Shown here piece after piece: positions 23,512 to 35,656 of a stretch of 64,000 bases of DNA. The notes beneath the pieces were generated by a model that was not told where the DNA came from, searched no databases, and saw nothing but the letters and a program-made list of their open reading frames with translations. The DNA comes from Paratinospora sagittata (taxonomy: Eukaryota > Streptophyta > Magnoliopsida > Ranunculales > Menispermaceae), in contig CM069603.1 of NCBI GenBank assembly GCA_035771175.1, positions 23,102,286 through 23,166,285 on the forward strand, given 5' to 3'. Each line of letters starts with the position of its first letter. Within the stretch, counting starts at the first letter, position 1. A program made the position numbers and the translations under genes.

Positions 23512-24376
23512 AGGGGCAAACCTTAACCTTAGTCAACGTGCAGAGGGGTCTGTTGAACATCGGGGGTTGGGAACATTGCCAGTGGACTAGACACCACGAC
23601 AATGAGGACAGGGGACTAGCCCTAGACTGTCCAAGCAGCAGAAGGGTTAAGAGCTGGGTCTTCTGTGGATACGATCTTGGCAGAAGCGAAATGGCCTTTT
23701 ATTAATGAGATCTAGAACGCTACCTTAACTGACAGGATCAATTTTTCCCAGAAAGACTTACACGACGGGAAGAAATACTCAATCAATCACCTGAGAAAGT
23801 ATATGTGTGGATGAAGTTGTACCGAGCAACTAATTAGACCCATTATTTGGATTTCCAGCACACGTTGACCAACGCGGCCTTGGGTTGATTTCAGGGCCTG
23901 TCGCCCAGATCGATATGTTTTTCAACCAACTCAAACAATCGTTAGACAATTTATGGGGCTTTGCGAGACAAGGAAATCCTCCACGCATCTCCTAGCGGTC
24001 AAACAAGGGAACGATGAGCCCCTTAAGGATTACGCAGCACGCTTCGTGCACGAAACATCCCAACTAAAATGATACTCAACCTACGTAGCACTCACCGCTG
24101 TAATGGCAGGACTCCCAGCAAGCAGATTGGGGTGGTCTTTAAAAAAGAGCCCAACCCGAAGCTACGAGGAGTTGCTCAGCTGAGTAAAAGAGTATACGAA
24201 GGCGGCATAAATGAAGACAATGAGGGTCGTCCATATGAAAAATGAGGCCCGTCAAAGAAGAGGAGAAAAAAAAGACTCAAAAAATGTCGGGCACCTGTAG
24301 GGAGAACTTTGACCTTAATAGGCTAGGTTGACATACACCCCGCAATGAGAATCAACCCCTCCCAGATTGTGGGCTT
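23512..24376 (+). pseudogene. Tat/Ogre-type gag fragment
   Basis: In one frame, with stops, TLTNAALG(stop)FQGLSPRSI at 23860-23910; then in a shifted frame RQFMGLCETRKSSTHLLAVK, QGNDEPLKDYAARFV, VALTAVMAGLPASRLGWSLK, RSYEELLS (about 23950-24185). This is the capsid-like gag core of the Tat branch of Ty3/Gypsy elements. At least five stops, two of them at Trp-like codons (TGA). It is cut at 24376 by the copia insertion and resumes at about 35662. The first 250 bases (23512-23760) show no clear coding sequence. Confidence 0.75.
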
Positions 24377-26102
24377 TGTTGGTCCACCCAAGAAGGGGGT
24401 GAATTGGGTGCCTAGTCGATTTTAAATTTCTCTTCCAAGAACTTAGTGATATACATGAGTATATTGAAATTGAACGCATAAACAGAAACTTAGACTAAAT
24501 TGCGAACGTGGTTCAACCAAGCCTATGTCCACTACTTAATCTCCCGATTAGGATTTTCTCAATCCACTAACTTACAGGTGAGAACCAAACCATTACAACT
24601 GCCTTTTTATAGGTTAAAGGTAAACTTATCCTTTCATGGGCTAAGGATGAACCAATGAGAAAAAACCCTTGTTCCTTTTACAGGATAAGGAAAAACCATT
24701 TTCCTTTTACGGGATAAGGAACAACTGTGATCCTTTTACAGGTTAAGAGATAACCTATCCTTTTAGAGGTTATGGACGCACCTATCCTTTTACGGGATTA
24801 GGATGAACTGGTTCTCTTTTACCGGAAGAGAGATAACCTAACATGATTTCAATCTTGAAATCATTAAGTGAACTACATTCACTTGTCCTGGTTGTTTCAG
24901 TCCACAAACACACCAGCATTACAACACAAGCTAAAGTTGGTTATAATTGAGTAGAACACTTTATAATTAAGCTCAGCACATAGCATTACAAAGATATGAA
25001 ATATTAATACGTAATGCTAAGATGAAATACACTTACACTCATTTACCTTTCAATGTTCGGTATTGCTCAAGTGCAGTTTCAAAAAGCATGAATGATGTGA
25101 TATAAAAATCAGTGTTTCTTCGAAAATAATATGATACCAATAAACATTGACTTGAAAATGAAAGACCAGTGTAAATCAAAGACACAGACAGTTTTCAAAG
25201 GACAATCAATGTCCTGAAAGCTATTAAGTTGATTCCCAAAGGTGAGGGCACTCTTATCCAGGTAGCGTCCTGATAGATTGTTCAACTTATAACTATCAAC
25301 ATCCTCAAAGATAGATTCTTTGAAGAACTTAAAAAATCTTTCAGTAAACTGATACTGAATCAGCTTCCTGACAACTTCAGTGGTTGACTAAAGGAAGCAG
25401 CTACTTACAAGTAAGCGTCCTGATTAATCAATTCAATTCGACCTTGAATGTTATCAGCGTCCTGACTTATCATGTTCAGGAGAGCGCTGCTAACTTATTA
25501 GCGTCCTTAAAGACTCTTGAAAAATAGTTTTGACTCAGGTTTTAAAGTACAATCAAAGCGAATAAAAACTCGTTAAATTTCAAATTAAATATAGAGAATT
25601 AAATCATTTGAAATATCGTAAAATGAAAGATAAAAAATATGCATGTATGCAAGTGGTTTGTGCATGGTTTTGGAAAATGTTTGAGAAATGTCGATTAGAG
25701 AAAGATATACCTTAAATATTGTGTATTTCACATTTTCTCGTAATCTTTAAATCCAACTCTTTATTATGAGATCCTCAATAAGAAATTCACGCTCGAGTTG
25801 AATGTCTTGAACGTTGATCGAAAGATGTAGACTTGAAGCTTGATCGAATCATTCGAGTGGTGATCTTGAAATCATGATGTGATTGTTGAGATCTTTTTAA
25901 TTGAACAAACTTGAACGTCTGATATGACCTTTGAGTTCCTTGATCGAATCATTTCTTGCCTTTTTACTTTTCCTGAGGTGCTGGGATGAGATCTTGATAA
26001 ACACTCGTTAGCACTGAAAGATATGTCGTTTGTGATCATCAAAATATACTACATCACAATATATTAAGGGACGTGCTAAGTGATGAACCACTTAGATTAA
26101 CA
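24377..26102 (-). repeat. Copia 3' LTR (copy 2)
   Basis: 1726 bp, plus-strand tgttggtccacccaagaag to cttagattaaca. Compared with the solo LTR copy at 37401-42635 it lacks about 1 kb between acagttttcaaag (40690) and ggacaatcagcg (41706). The breakpoints share only aag, so this is an internal deletion by short-homology repair. Confidence 0.85.
25199..25507 (-). repeat. Hairpin array in copia LTR copy 2 (shortened)
   Basis: Remaining units at 25245-25271 (AGGGCACT/AGCGTCCT), 25392-25421 and 25478-25507, plus unpaired AGCGTCC half-sites. The others were removed by the deletion described for this LTR. Confidence 0.75.
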
Positions 26103-26118
26103 ATCTCACCATTTTTTA
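26103..26118 (-). other. Polypurine tract of the copia element
   Basis: Minus strand aaaaaatggtgagat directly before TGTTAATC. It follows a tttgtcatcat run typical of the 3' end of plant copia internal regions (aaaaagggggagat in less decayed elements). Confidence 0.75.
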
Positions 26119-27999
26119 TGATGACAAACAAATCAAAAAATTAAACGCTCAAGCAAAAAGATCAATTTCTTATTTATTCTTCTCCCCACACATCTATTTC
26201 TGTCATTTTTCTGTTCCCCCTTTGTCATGATAAAAAAAGTGAAGAAAAAAAACTTAGATCTCCTCCTCTATAGTGACTTGGTAGAGTAGCGAAACTCCCC
26301 CTTACATGGAGACTCCCTTTTACATCGTGCATTCACCCTTAAGATGATTTATGACGACATGTCATAGTTAGGCACACGAGAATGTGTAAGGTCTACAATA
26401 CTTAGTCAATTGAGAAGTAGATCTTGTCTTTAAAGCAAAGTGAGAAATAGTTTGACTTAGTCATAGGCTAATATTTAGAAACACTAGCGTAGCCGAGAAT
26501 CGTAGTCATAGGGAATGGGAAAGCATTGCTAGAAGATGAATTCATAGATAATTTTTAATCGTGGGCAATTATTCTCCTGGTGCTTGACATATGTGTAGAT
26601 TTGATAATTAATCCAAGTCAAACACATAGTATGCTTTAAAATTTGTAAATAATCAAGCATAAGCATACTCATAGCATAGGGAAAATAATTTATGATTAAG
26701 CAAGGCCTAGCTGTTATGATTCTAACAGAATGCAAAATATATAGTTTGAAGCACATGACATCTATTAGACATCAAAAATCACAATCAATTGATGCATACA
26801 AGATTCAATATTAAAGAGCAGCATCAATGGCATATGAAATGGAAAATTACAAACTTTTCATAGTTTAAACTTGTGAAGATATATGATGAATATCAAAGTC
26901 TAAACATGCTGAATATATGCTAAATTTCATAGATATCATTCAAGCAACAACATACATTCATTTTCATATACTAGGCAAATAATTTCAATTGAATCACAAC
27001 CTAGATTGTTTTGATTCTACTGAATAATTATTTTGAAACATACATATCATTAGAAATCAAATATTCAAGAATTTGATGCTAACACGATATGGTATGAAGC
27101 AGATGCATCAAAGTCAGGAAATCATTAAAAGGATAATGCCAAAAGATAATACTCATGAGTGTAGGCAATATTCTTTTCAAGATATAGGCGCATGAAATGG
27201 AGTTGTGTACATGGCCTATATATTTGCATAAACATGAATCATGCATAGATATGATTTTCTAAATTCAGAGCAAACATGATCATGATATGAACTAGCATAG
27301 ACAAAAATAAATTGTTAAAGCACAGCCTAGCTATTGAGAGTAACATACAGTCAAACATCATATAGGATAAGCATGTAAAGTTTTAATATCCTATAGATGC
27401 AAAATGAGCATAAATAATCATAATATTAATTAGACAGTCACAGATATGCATATCAGATACTACAGATAGATGTGACAAGTCAAAAGAAAGATACCACAAA
27501 CTGATCAAAGCATTGGTCATAGTAAGATTGCATCACGATGCAGTTTATCAAGAAATATGAACAAGATAACATTAGTATGATGACAGATAATCATGTTCAA
27601 GAAAGCAACAAAGTTATGCATCAGAGATAGATAGAAATAATTTTGCAAACATAGAAGCACGCAAAATAGGAATTCAATAACCAACCATACAAGCAAAATC
27701 AATTAAGATGACGAGCAATAGCCAAGATGTGAAGAGTAAACAGAGTATGTTAGAGAGATAAAAGGGGCAAACACATACACATCAGATTATATGAGAAACA
27801 GTTGAAAAGAACTTTTGTTAAACCATTAGAAAGGAGTATTATATAAACGAACTTTAACCAAAAATACAAAAGATGATTATTAACAAAAATGCAAAAAGTT
27901 TGGCTTAAAAATGATGGGGTTGGCAGAGAGGTCTCTAGACATTCCTAGAAGATTTCAGAGCAAAATCTTTCGAAGCGAGGATGAGGACATCCATGAAGG
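26119..27999 (-). other. Non-coding internal region of the copia element
   Basis: Strongly AT-rich with no credible frame. A diverged motif (aaataatt...caa.gcctag.ttgtt.tgattct) recurs near 26690, 26970 and 27310, suggesting an old tandem duplication of roughly 300-bp units. One stretch is found inverted at 23237-23511. Confidence 0.5.
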
Positions 28000-28395
28000 C
28001 TATTGGTCCTGCGAGCCTTGGGAATGGCGGTGCTCACACGGACAACCTTTTTCTATTAAAGCTCTGGATTCCTCATTTTTCTCAAATAGTGACATCATTA
28101 GATCTCTCTGATGTTTTGCTTTGGCTTCAAACTCTTTCAGTCGGTTCTCGTGCTCGTTTAGTATGTCTAGAACGACCTGAATGCTGGAGGATAAAGAATC
28201 AGTATGTTTGGCAAATTGTTCCTCAATTGAAGCTGCAGCGGGAAGCGGTGGCAGAGGTTCTTCGGAAAGAAGTGGAGATGCTTGGTTTTCCTTGGGAGAA
28301 ATTTCAATAGAGAGTTCTTCATCGGATCTATCAGATGAAGGAAACGATAGAGAAAAATCACATGAAGAGGAAGATGGCTCTTTTCTTGGAAACAA
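28000..28395 (-). CDS. ORF of the non-autonomous copia element (about 131 aa, coiled coil)
   Basis: The open frame runs from an ATG at 28395 to a stop at 28000, and can be read about 100 bases further upstream without a stop. The N-terminal half is rich in Ser, Pro and acidic residues (SSDRSDEELSIE, SEEPLPPLPAAA). The C-terminal half (DILNEHENRLKEFEAKAK, MMSLFEKNEESRALIEK) is predicted by eye to form a coiled coil. No gag zinc knuckle is present. I do not recognise the family. It is the only intact frame in an otherwise AT-rich internal region, so it may be the protein this element keeps; whether it is made is unknown. Chance survival of a frame remains possible. Confidence 0.45.
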   Translation of the reverse strand: MFPRKEPSSSSCDFSLSFPSSDRSDEELSIEISPKENQASPLLSEEPLPPLPAAASIEEQFAKHTDSLSSSIQVVLDILNEHENRLKEFEAKAKHQRDLMMSLFEKNEESRALIEKGCPCEHRHSQGSQDQ

Positions 28396-28740
28396 TGTTT
28401 TTGGATGCCATTTGAGTTTCGGAGTAGGAGATGAAACGAAGAAGATGAATTCGGAACTATTTCGCGTTCTAAGTGAGAAGGAAACGTATGTAGCAAGCTA
28501 ATGGACATCGAAAACAGGGTTTGCATTATATGCAAGAATGACATAGAGTCATGCGCTGTCGTAAGTGTGATAAATCAGAAGATAGCTTGTTAAGAGTTCA
28601 AAGGAATAATCATGCCTAGGTGAACTGAATAAAATCTAGGATTTCTATCCAAAGACACGAAAAAAGAGATGCCAAATACGAATCCTAAAATAATTGACCT
28701 GAGGATCTAGTCTCTAGGTTGTTAGACCATATTTTCAGAG

Positions 28741-28757
28741 AACCCACTCTGAAACCA
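28741..28757 (-). other. Primer binding site of the copia element
   Basis: Minus strand TGGTTTCAGAGTGGGTT, two bases after the LTR end. Plant copia elements usually prime from initiator tRNA-Met with TGGTATCAGAGC; this copy differs at two of those 12 bases. Confidence 0.75.
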
Positions 28758-28759
28758 AT

Positions 28760-29930
28760 TGTTGGTCCACCCAAGGGGGGTGAATTGGGTGAGATGGTCA
28801 GTTTTAAATTTCTCTTCCAATAACTTAGCAATGTACATGAGTATATTGGAATTCAACTCATAAACAGAAACTTAGACTAAATTACAAACGTGAGACACAC
28901 AAGATTTACAGTGGTTAGGCCAAGCCTACGTCCACTACCTAATCTCCCGATTAGGATTTTCCCAATCCACTAACTGATTCTCTTACAGGTGAGAACCAAA
29001 CCGTTACAACTACCTTTTTACAGGTTAAAGGCAAACTTATCCTTTCAAAGGCTAAGGACAAATCAAATTTCCTTTTTTCGGGATGAGGAAAAACCCATGT
29101 TCCTTTTACGGGATAAGGAAGAACCGTTTCCTTTTACATGATAAGGAAGAACCGTGATCCTTTTACGGAATAAGGAACAACCGTGATCCTTGTACGAGAT
29201 AAGGAACAACTGTGATCCTTTTACATGTTAAGAGATAACCTATCCTTTTAGAGGTTAAGGACGCACCTATCCTTTTACGGGTTTAGGATGAACCGATTTT
29301 CTTTTACGAGTAGAGAGATAACCTAACATGATTTCAATCCTGAAATCATTAAGTGAACTACATTCACTTGTCTTGGTTGTTTCAGTCCAGAAACACACCA
29401 GCATTACAACACAAGATGATGTTGGTTCTAACTGAGTTGAACACTTTACAATTAAGCTCAATACATAGCATTACAAAGATATGAAATATGAATACGTAAT
29501 GCTAAGATGAAATACATTTACACTCATTTACCTTTCAATTCAGTATTTTTCAAGTGCAGTTTCGAAAAGCATGAATGATGTGATATAAAAATCAGTGCTT
29601 CTTCAAAAATAATATGATACCAATAAACATTGACTTGAAAATGAAGGATCAATGTAAATCAATGACATAGATAGTTTCCAAAGTAGATATAAAGTATGAG
29701 TATGAAAACTTCTGGTTCAGTGTTCAGTAGTTGACACAACTACTGGTATAGTTCAATACAGTACTTAAGATATGAAATCAAGTACAATTGTATTTCTCGT
29801 TATTTATATCTGAAATTCTATCTTTAGCAAGATTGAAATTAAGTAAAGATCAGTGCTGAGAATTTGAGTAAATACCAAATTAAATAGATTTTTAGAGATG
29901 AAATATAATTGAAGCTCAATATGTTTCGAA
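28760..29930 (-). repeat. Copia 5' LTR, outer part
   Basis: Plus-strand tgttggtccacccaagggg onward, colinear with copies at 24377 and 37401 to agctcaatatg at 29930, where the truncated D-family LTR begins. The LTR resumes at 32338-32586 (tactgtgtatttcac...) and 35520-35656. Confidence 0.85.
29063..29320 (-). repeat. 28-bp minisatellite of TCCTT...AAGGA hairpins in the copia LTR
   Basis: About nine diverged units of the type tccttttacgggataagga + agaaccgtg. Most units can fold with TCCTT pairing to AAGGA. Copies of the array are at 24655-24840, 37690-37850 plus 40238-40330, and in the related fragment at 16090-16170. Confidence 0.8.
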
Positions 29931-32337
29931 GTCGACATGTTTCGACGTCCAAACATGTTTTAAACGGTGTTTTAGATCCAGTGGAGCTCGCTCTATGGAG
30001 GAAGAAATTTTTGTCACCAATTACATCATGACTTGATCTTCTAGATCCGTGATCCGATTGAGCTAAAATTTTGTCAGCTTATTCTTCTCTGATAGGTCTT
30101 CATTATGAACAGTGAAGATCTTGATTAGAGTTGTCTACTGTGAGATATAAGACTCCAAACACTGTTTCACGGATTTGCAGATTTTCTTGCGTAGTTTTGA
30201 TCAAACGGTTGGATCTTGCAATTCCACCGTTTGATTGAGTTGAAATTTTACCTGAATGTTAGTAAGTGACTCATAAAACTTTGAACGGTTAATATGTAAA
30301 ATTGGTGATACGTTTGTAAGAAATTACTTATCTAAGTGCAAGTAATCGTAGTAGAAAAATTGTTCCTTTTTATTTAAGTGTATTTTTTTCATGAGGGCAC
30401 AAATGTTTTCTATAAAAGCAACCAACTCATTTTTTTTAGCTCACTTGCTCATTTTTTCACATTGAAGAGAGGGAAAGGAGCTTGGAGGAGAGGAAAAGAA
30501 GGAGATAAGAGAAAGGATAGAGAAAAGGCTAGGGTTCGGGTGATTCTTGCCCAAAATCCGTCCAAGGTATCAATTTCTTTCTCATTTTCTTTCTTCTATC
30601 TCTTTCATGTGTGTTTGCAAGCTTAATGTTGACCTAAGGTTCGTATGAATCTCGAAATTTATTGGAGTGGTGAAAAACCAATGTTGGACATAGGCTTTGA
30701 TTTTTTTTATGTGTATCTAGATGGTACGAGGAGTCCATAAATGGTAAAACCCCCTATTTCTAACAAGAAATTTGTGGGGTTTCATGGATTTAACCTAAAC
30801 TAGAATTTTAGACCTAGGGTTTACTATTCAAATTGCATGTGATTTTTGATGAATGCATGGGTAATTGTGGATGGATGGCACTCCAAATTACTGATTTTGA
30901 TTGGTGGATACCCTATTGTAGTGTAATTTTGGTCTAGGCCATGTAATTTGGGAAATTGTCATGTAATTTGAGGAACACGTTTTCAACCATTCTAAACCCA
31001 TAATGTCATTCAATTTGGGTCCAATTAAACAATTCCCAAGTCAATTTAATCAATTGACTTGGTTTAGGTCAAAAGCCAACTTGATTGAATGTCATGTATT
31101 CTGGTGGTTGGATCATGGGGATCAACCTATCACATTCAATTGGGTTAATTTTGGGTTATATTGATATTAATTGGTCAAATTGGGCAATATGGGATTTGGC
31201 TCAAGGGGAGGTAACCAATTTAGAATCTAATTGACTTTTGATTTGGGTTTAACCATGAGTTTTTGGCACACTTATAGGCTGATTTTTAGTTTGTATAAAC
31301 CATGTTATTTTCAAGGTTTTGTGATTAATCTAGAACTCATATAGTCAATTGGAGAGTTGTGGTGATTGGATTGTAATTGGATTGGCTAGACTTAGCCAAT
31401 CAAGTGTGAGTGTTATTTTACTTTTTGATTATTTATATGTAGCATTGTAGTATAGAAATGTTTTAAATGCTTATGTATTATGGTATGCATGCTTTAATAT
31501 TCCATGAAATATATTTGAGCATAGTCAGTGGGATGGCAATTTGGGTTGAGGCTCCTAGTTGGGGTTTCCTTTTTGGGAATTCTCGTAAGTCTAGCGGCGA
31601 TCCCAGTTGTGTATTTGGCAAAGGGTTTTATGGCTTGTGTATAGGTAGGTTAGCTTAGGCTAATCCTACGTGTTGCACAACCCCAGAAATCCTATAAGAA
31701 TAGGAGTATTGTGTGTTTTTTTAGGTGTTGTGTGTCGCGCACCAGCCCTTTGATCCCCGTACTCAAGAGGTGTTAGGATTGCATGTGCATGATTACAAAT
31801 GATATGCATTGTCTTACGTATGACATGATGCATTTATGTTAGCATGTATGTAATCTTATTTCATCATCATGATCTTGCCATATATTTTATAAATGCACGT
31901 ATATGCCACTTGTAAATGACATTCACTGAGCTTGTTGTAGCTCACACCTCACCTTTTTCTTTTAGGATCTGATAGAAAGGGGGAAGGAAAGGCTTGACTA
32001 CGGAGCGTCCCTTGATTTTGATTGATGTAAGTGTTGTACATTTATTTTTGTATTTTGATATTATGTACATGATAATACCTAGTATTTGTATATTTAACGC
32101 ATAGATGGGATGCGTTGGGTTGTATTATTTTGTGGACTTTCGAATTTTATTTTTGGTAAATTTGGAAATGTAATATGTTTATTCATTGTTTATCATGTTT
32201 AGATGGATGTTATATCAGGTTTGTGTTTTATTGGGATTCGTATTTAAATTAGGCTGACGGGACGCCGAGTGTACCAATAGAGGGTATACTCGGGGGTTCT
32301 GTGCCAGTCATGACATCACGCATAGTGGGTCGTGACA
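29931..32337 (+). repeat. 5'-truncated LTR, chromovirus family D (copy D2)
   Basis: Homologous to D1 from acatgtttcgacgtc (about position 130 of the LTR) to the terminal GGGTCGTGACA at 32337. The first part of the LTR and about 1.3 kb of flanking copia LTR are missing, so a deletion swept over the left boundary. TATA box at 30411-30418 (tataaaag). TGAGC/GCTCA hairpin at 31927-31944. Confidence 0.85.
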
Positions 32338-32586
32338 TACTGTGTATTTCACATTTTCTCATAATCTTTAAATCCAACTCTTTATTACGAGATCTTCAAT
32401 AAGAACTTCGCGCTAGAGTTGAATGTCTTGAACGTTGATCGAAAAATGTAGACTTGAAGCTCGATCAAATTGTTTGAGTGGTGATCTTGAAATCATGATG
32501 TGATCGTTGAGGTCCTTTTGATTGAAATGATCTTGAACGTCTGATATGACGTTTGAGTTCCTTGATCGAATTGTTCCTTGCCTTTT

Positions 32587-35514
32587 TGTGACGCCCCGAA
32601 AATTATTTCATCTAGCCCATAACCCAATTGCACTTTGCCCAAACTCTATGCGTTGCCTTGATATGTTTGGTGTTTGTTTGATGGTTGTTTAATGTTTGTA
32701 TAGTTGATGCTTGATAATGTATATAAATATGTGTATCATAAATTGTATATGGGTCATGTTAAATTAAATTATAATGCATATGTTATTATTTATGCATGGG
32801 CCCATTAAACCATGAATTGATATGAGTTAGGATTGATTGAATAAAAGGATAAATGAGAATGAAAATTTGGTGTATTAAATGGATTGGACATCTAAAATAC
32901 ATGGAAGCATGAAATTGGTTAAAGTACATGTGGTTGGTATGGGTAGTATGAAACCAACACATGTGAAGGTTGGTGCATGAAAGTGGACAAGTGTCCCATG
33001 CCCTCAAGGAAGTGCTAGAATGAGTGGAGGGAATCAAGGAGAGAATCAAGGAGGAAATCAAGGAGAGAATCAAGGAAGTGCTAGAAAGAGGTGAGTGGAG
33101 AGAAAGGAAAAAAGAAGAGAAAGAAAAGAAGAGAAAGGAAAGAAGAAGAAAAAGAAGGAGGGAGTTGCAGGAGGAAGATCTCTGCAACATTTTCATCAAA
33201 GAGCTGGATCTTTGGGATATATGGTCAGATTGAGCGCAAACTTTTTCAGCAAGTCCGTAGCTTATGGTTAGTCATTCAGGTCGGTGGAGATCTTGATCAG
33301 AGGTTTCGTCTAAGAGATCTAACCTCTCAAACAAATCTGGTCGAAAAGTCTGGATTTCTCGCACCGTTTCGCTCAAACTTATAGATCTCCTTAATCTACA
33401 GTCGGATGGATATAAACTTTGGGTACGTAGTGTACAACTGATATTTCTGCATTCTGAGAGATCTAACCTCTGAAACAAAGTTGGTCGGAAAGTCTGGATT
33501 TCTCGTGCCGTTTTGCTTAAACTTGTATATCTCTTAAATCTACCGTTGGATGGATATAAAATTTGGGTATGTAGTTTATAACTGATACTTCTACATTCTG
33601 AACGGTGGCGAGTTTTATGCGTATAGTATGTTATGTGATATAGTCATCTGAGTTTGAATATTTGCAGCAGGAAAGGAGAAATTGTCTGATTAGAGACTTG
33701 TTCATCAAATATACTTATCTTTTCCGTCCACCGTTGGATTGGGCTGATATTTGGACAGAAGGTTTGTTTCTTCATATAATTCAATCATACGGTTGATTTT
33801 GTGATTACATATTTCTGTTGGTATATTGATACATCTGAACAAAATAGTAAATGAAGAATTGGTAGGGTTGCTTGTATTAGACCTAAATTTATAATATGAA
33901 CTTAGACCTTTCCAAATAGCTTGCATGTCAACTATGTTGACCTAGTTGCCATTGTTGATGAACCCATGATGCAAAATTAGTGATATACATGGATGAACAT
34001 GGTGACCTAGTGTAAAACGGCAATATGGCCTAAGTATGAAAATTTTCATATTTTAGGGCTTTTGATGCTTTTGGCCTAGAATCATTGAATTGATGCAACT
34101 TATGTTTAATTAAGCATGATTAGGGTTGATTATGCTACTGATTTGGTGGTTGTGACCATATCATGAGTTAGGCCTACTTGTGATCAAGTGACCCAATTTG
34201 GGCATGTTTATGCCTGAGGAATTGAAAATCAGTATTTTTGATTAATAGAATGGTTTATGCATGAGAACTATGCATTAGAGGCCTAAGTCATGTGATTTGA
34301 GTTGAATGATGGGATTAGATGGAATTTAGGCCTATTGTTTATATGTGGGCTGATTTAGGGTTGATGTGTAATGTCTATGTGATTGAGCATAGAAATTGAT
34401 GTATGGTAGGATATTGATGTATGTTTCAGGATCTTGATTAGGTTGATTCGGTTTGGTGGTCGTGTGTGGTTAAATACTCTCGTGAGGCTTGGTTGTGAGT
34501 AGACTTCATTTATGAATATATCTTTTATGTCATCATATCACTTATATATATTGTATGTTGAAAGCATGAATGTGTTCTAATGTTTTGAATGATGCATTGA
34601 TTTGAGAAAACCTTATGACTTTGGTTGGGCCCATCTATCTGGCTACTAGGGGGACTTAACATTGTCATAGGAGGGTTTTAGGAAAGGAAATGATTGGGGT
34701 CAACGGTACGGTAAAATAGACGCGCACTAGTAACCCCAAATAAAACATGATTGGGATCAACGGTACGGTGAAATAGACGTGCACTAGTAACCCAATGCAT
34801 GTGGAATGTGGATCCAAATTGATAAGCTTTTACTTGCATCGAACTTATTATAAATGCTTGATATCTATATGTTATGAGCTTTTAATCATGCTACACATTG
34901 ACATGCATACATGATATTTATTAATGAGTATTGATAGCATATTTGAATTCTATTCACTGGGCACCGTTGGCTCACCCTCATTTTCCTCTTTCAGGTCCTT
35001 CTGTCCCGAATAAGGGCAAAGGAGTAGTTATATCTTGAGGGCCTTGCCTGCGAGAGAATCCAAAGCCTCGATGTGAGTTGAGAGGCATTTTGATTGAATT
35101 GTGTTTTAAATTATGAAGTATTATATTTTGGATTATGTAATTATAATACTTACCACATTGTAGTATGGGTGAGTTGGGACTTGTTGGATAGACCATGTGG
35201 GCATATGACGATTTTTATTTGTACCCAAAATTTTGGACTTTATGTGTATGTCAATTTTAATGGACTGTAGGGATTATGATTTTATTTATGGTTCATTTTT
35301 ATGGACTATCTCTTGTCTTGGATGATTAATACGGTGAGTAGTTTTGTTTAGTACCTTTTGATATTATGTCGTTGTTTGAGATAAGGCTCGTAGGGTCTCA
35401 ACCACCTCACGGGAGTTGAGGAGTGGTCGGAGATGCCTACGCCGGGCGTCCCGTCCCGGCATTCCGCACGCCATTCCCTGAGGGGTTGGTGGTCCGGGGC
35501 CCGAGGTCGCCACA
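32587..35514 (+). repeat. Solo LTR, chromovirus family E (copy E2)
   Basis: 2928 bp, TGTGACGCCCCGAAAATT to GAGGTCGCCACA, with a perfect 5-bp target duplication ctttt (32582-32586 and 35515-35519). The empty site is visible in copia LTR copy 2 (ttgcctttttacttttcc, about 25960). Purine-rich, Glu/Lys/Arg-coding frames near 33024-33240 are low-complexity LTR sequence. Confidence 0.93.
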
Positions 35515-35656
35515 CTTTTTGCTTTTCCTGAGGTGTTGGGATGGATCTTGATAAACGCTCGTTAGCACCGAAAGATATTTCATTTGTGGTCATCAAAATA
35601 TACTTCATCACAGTATATTTAGGGATGTGCTAAGCGATGAACCACTTAGATTAACA

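Larger units (their letters stand above)
24377..35656 (-). mobile_element. Non-autonomous copia element carrying two chromovirus LTRs
   Basis: Minus-strand order: 5' LTR (35656 down to 28760, interrupted), primer site 28757-28741, internal region to 26103, 3' LTR 26102-24377. Flanks ggctt (24372-24376) and tgctt (35657-35661) are a 5-bp target duplication with one change. The internal region is only 2.65 kb and contains one ORF (28395-28000) but no protease, integrase or reverse transcriptase, so it depends on a partner. The 5' LTR later received a D-family LTR, since truncated (29931-32337), and an E-family LTR (32587-35514). About 1 kb of the 5' LTR was lost with the start of the D LTR. Confidence 0.85.

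Noticed and set aside
28181..28501. Plus-strand open frame of 106 aa
   Set aside because: It lies opposite the minus-strand frame at 28000-28395, which has the better composition and the same strand as the element.
33024..33240. Open frames rich in Glu, Lys and Arg
   Set aside because: They arise from purine-rich low-complexity repeats inside solo LTR E2 and overlap in two frames.
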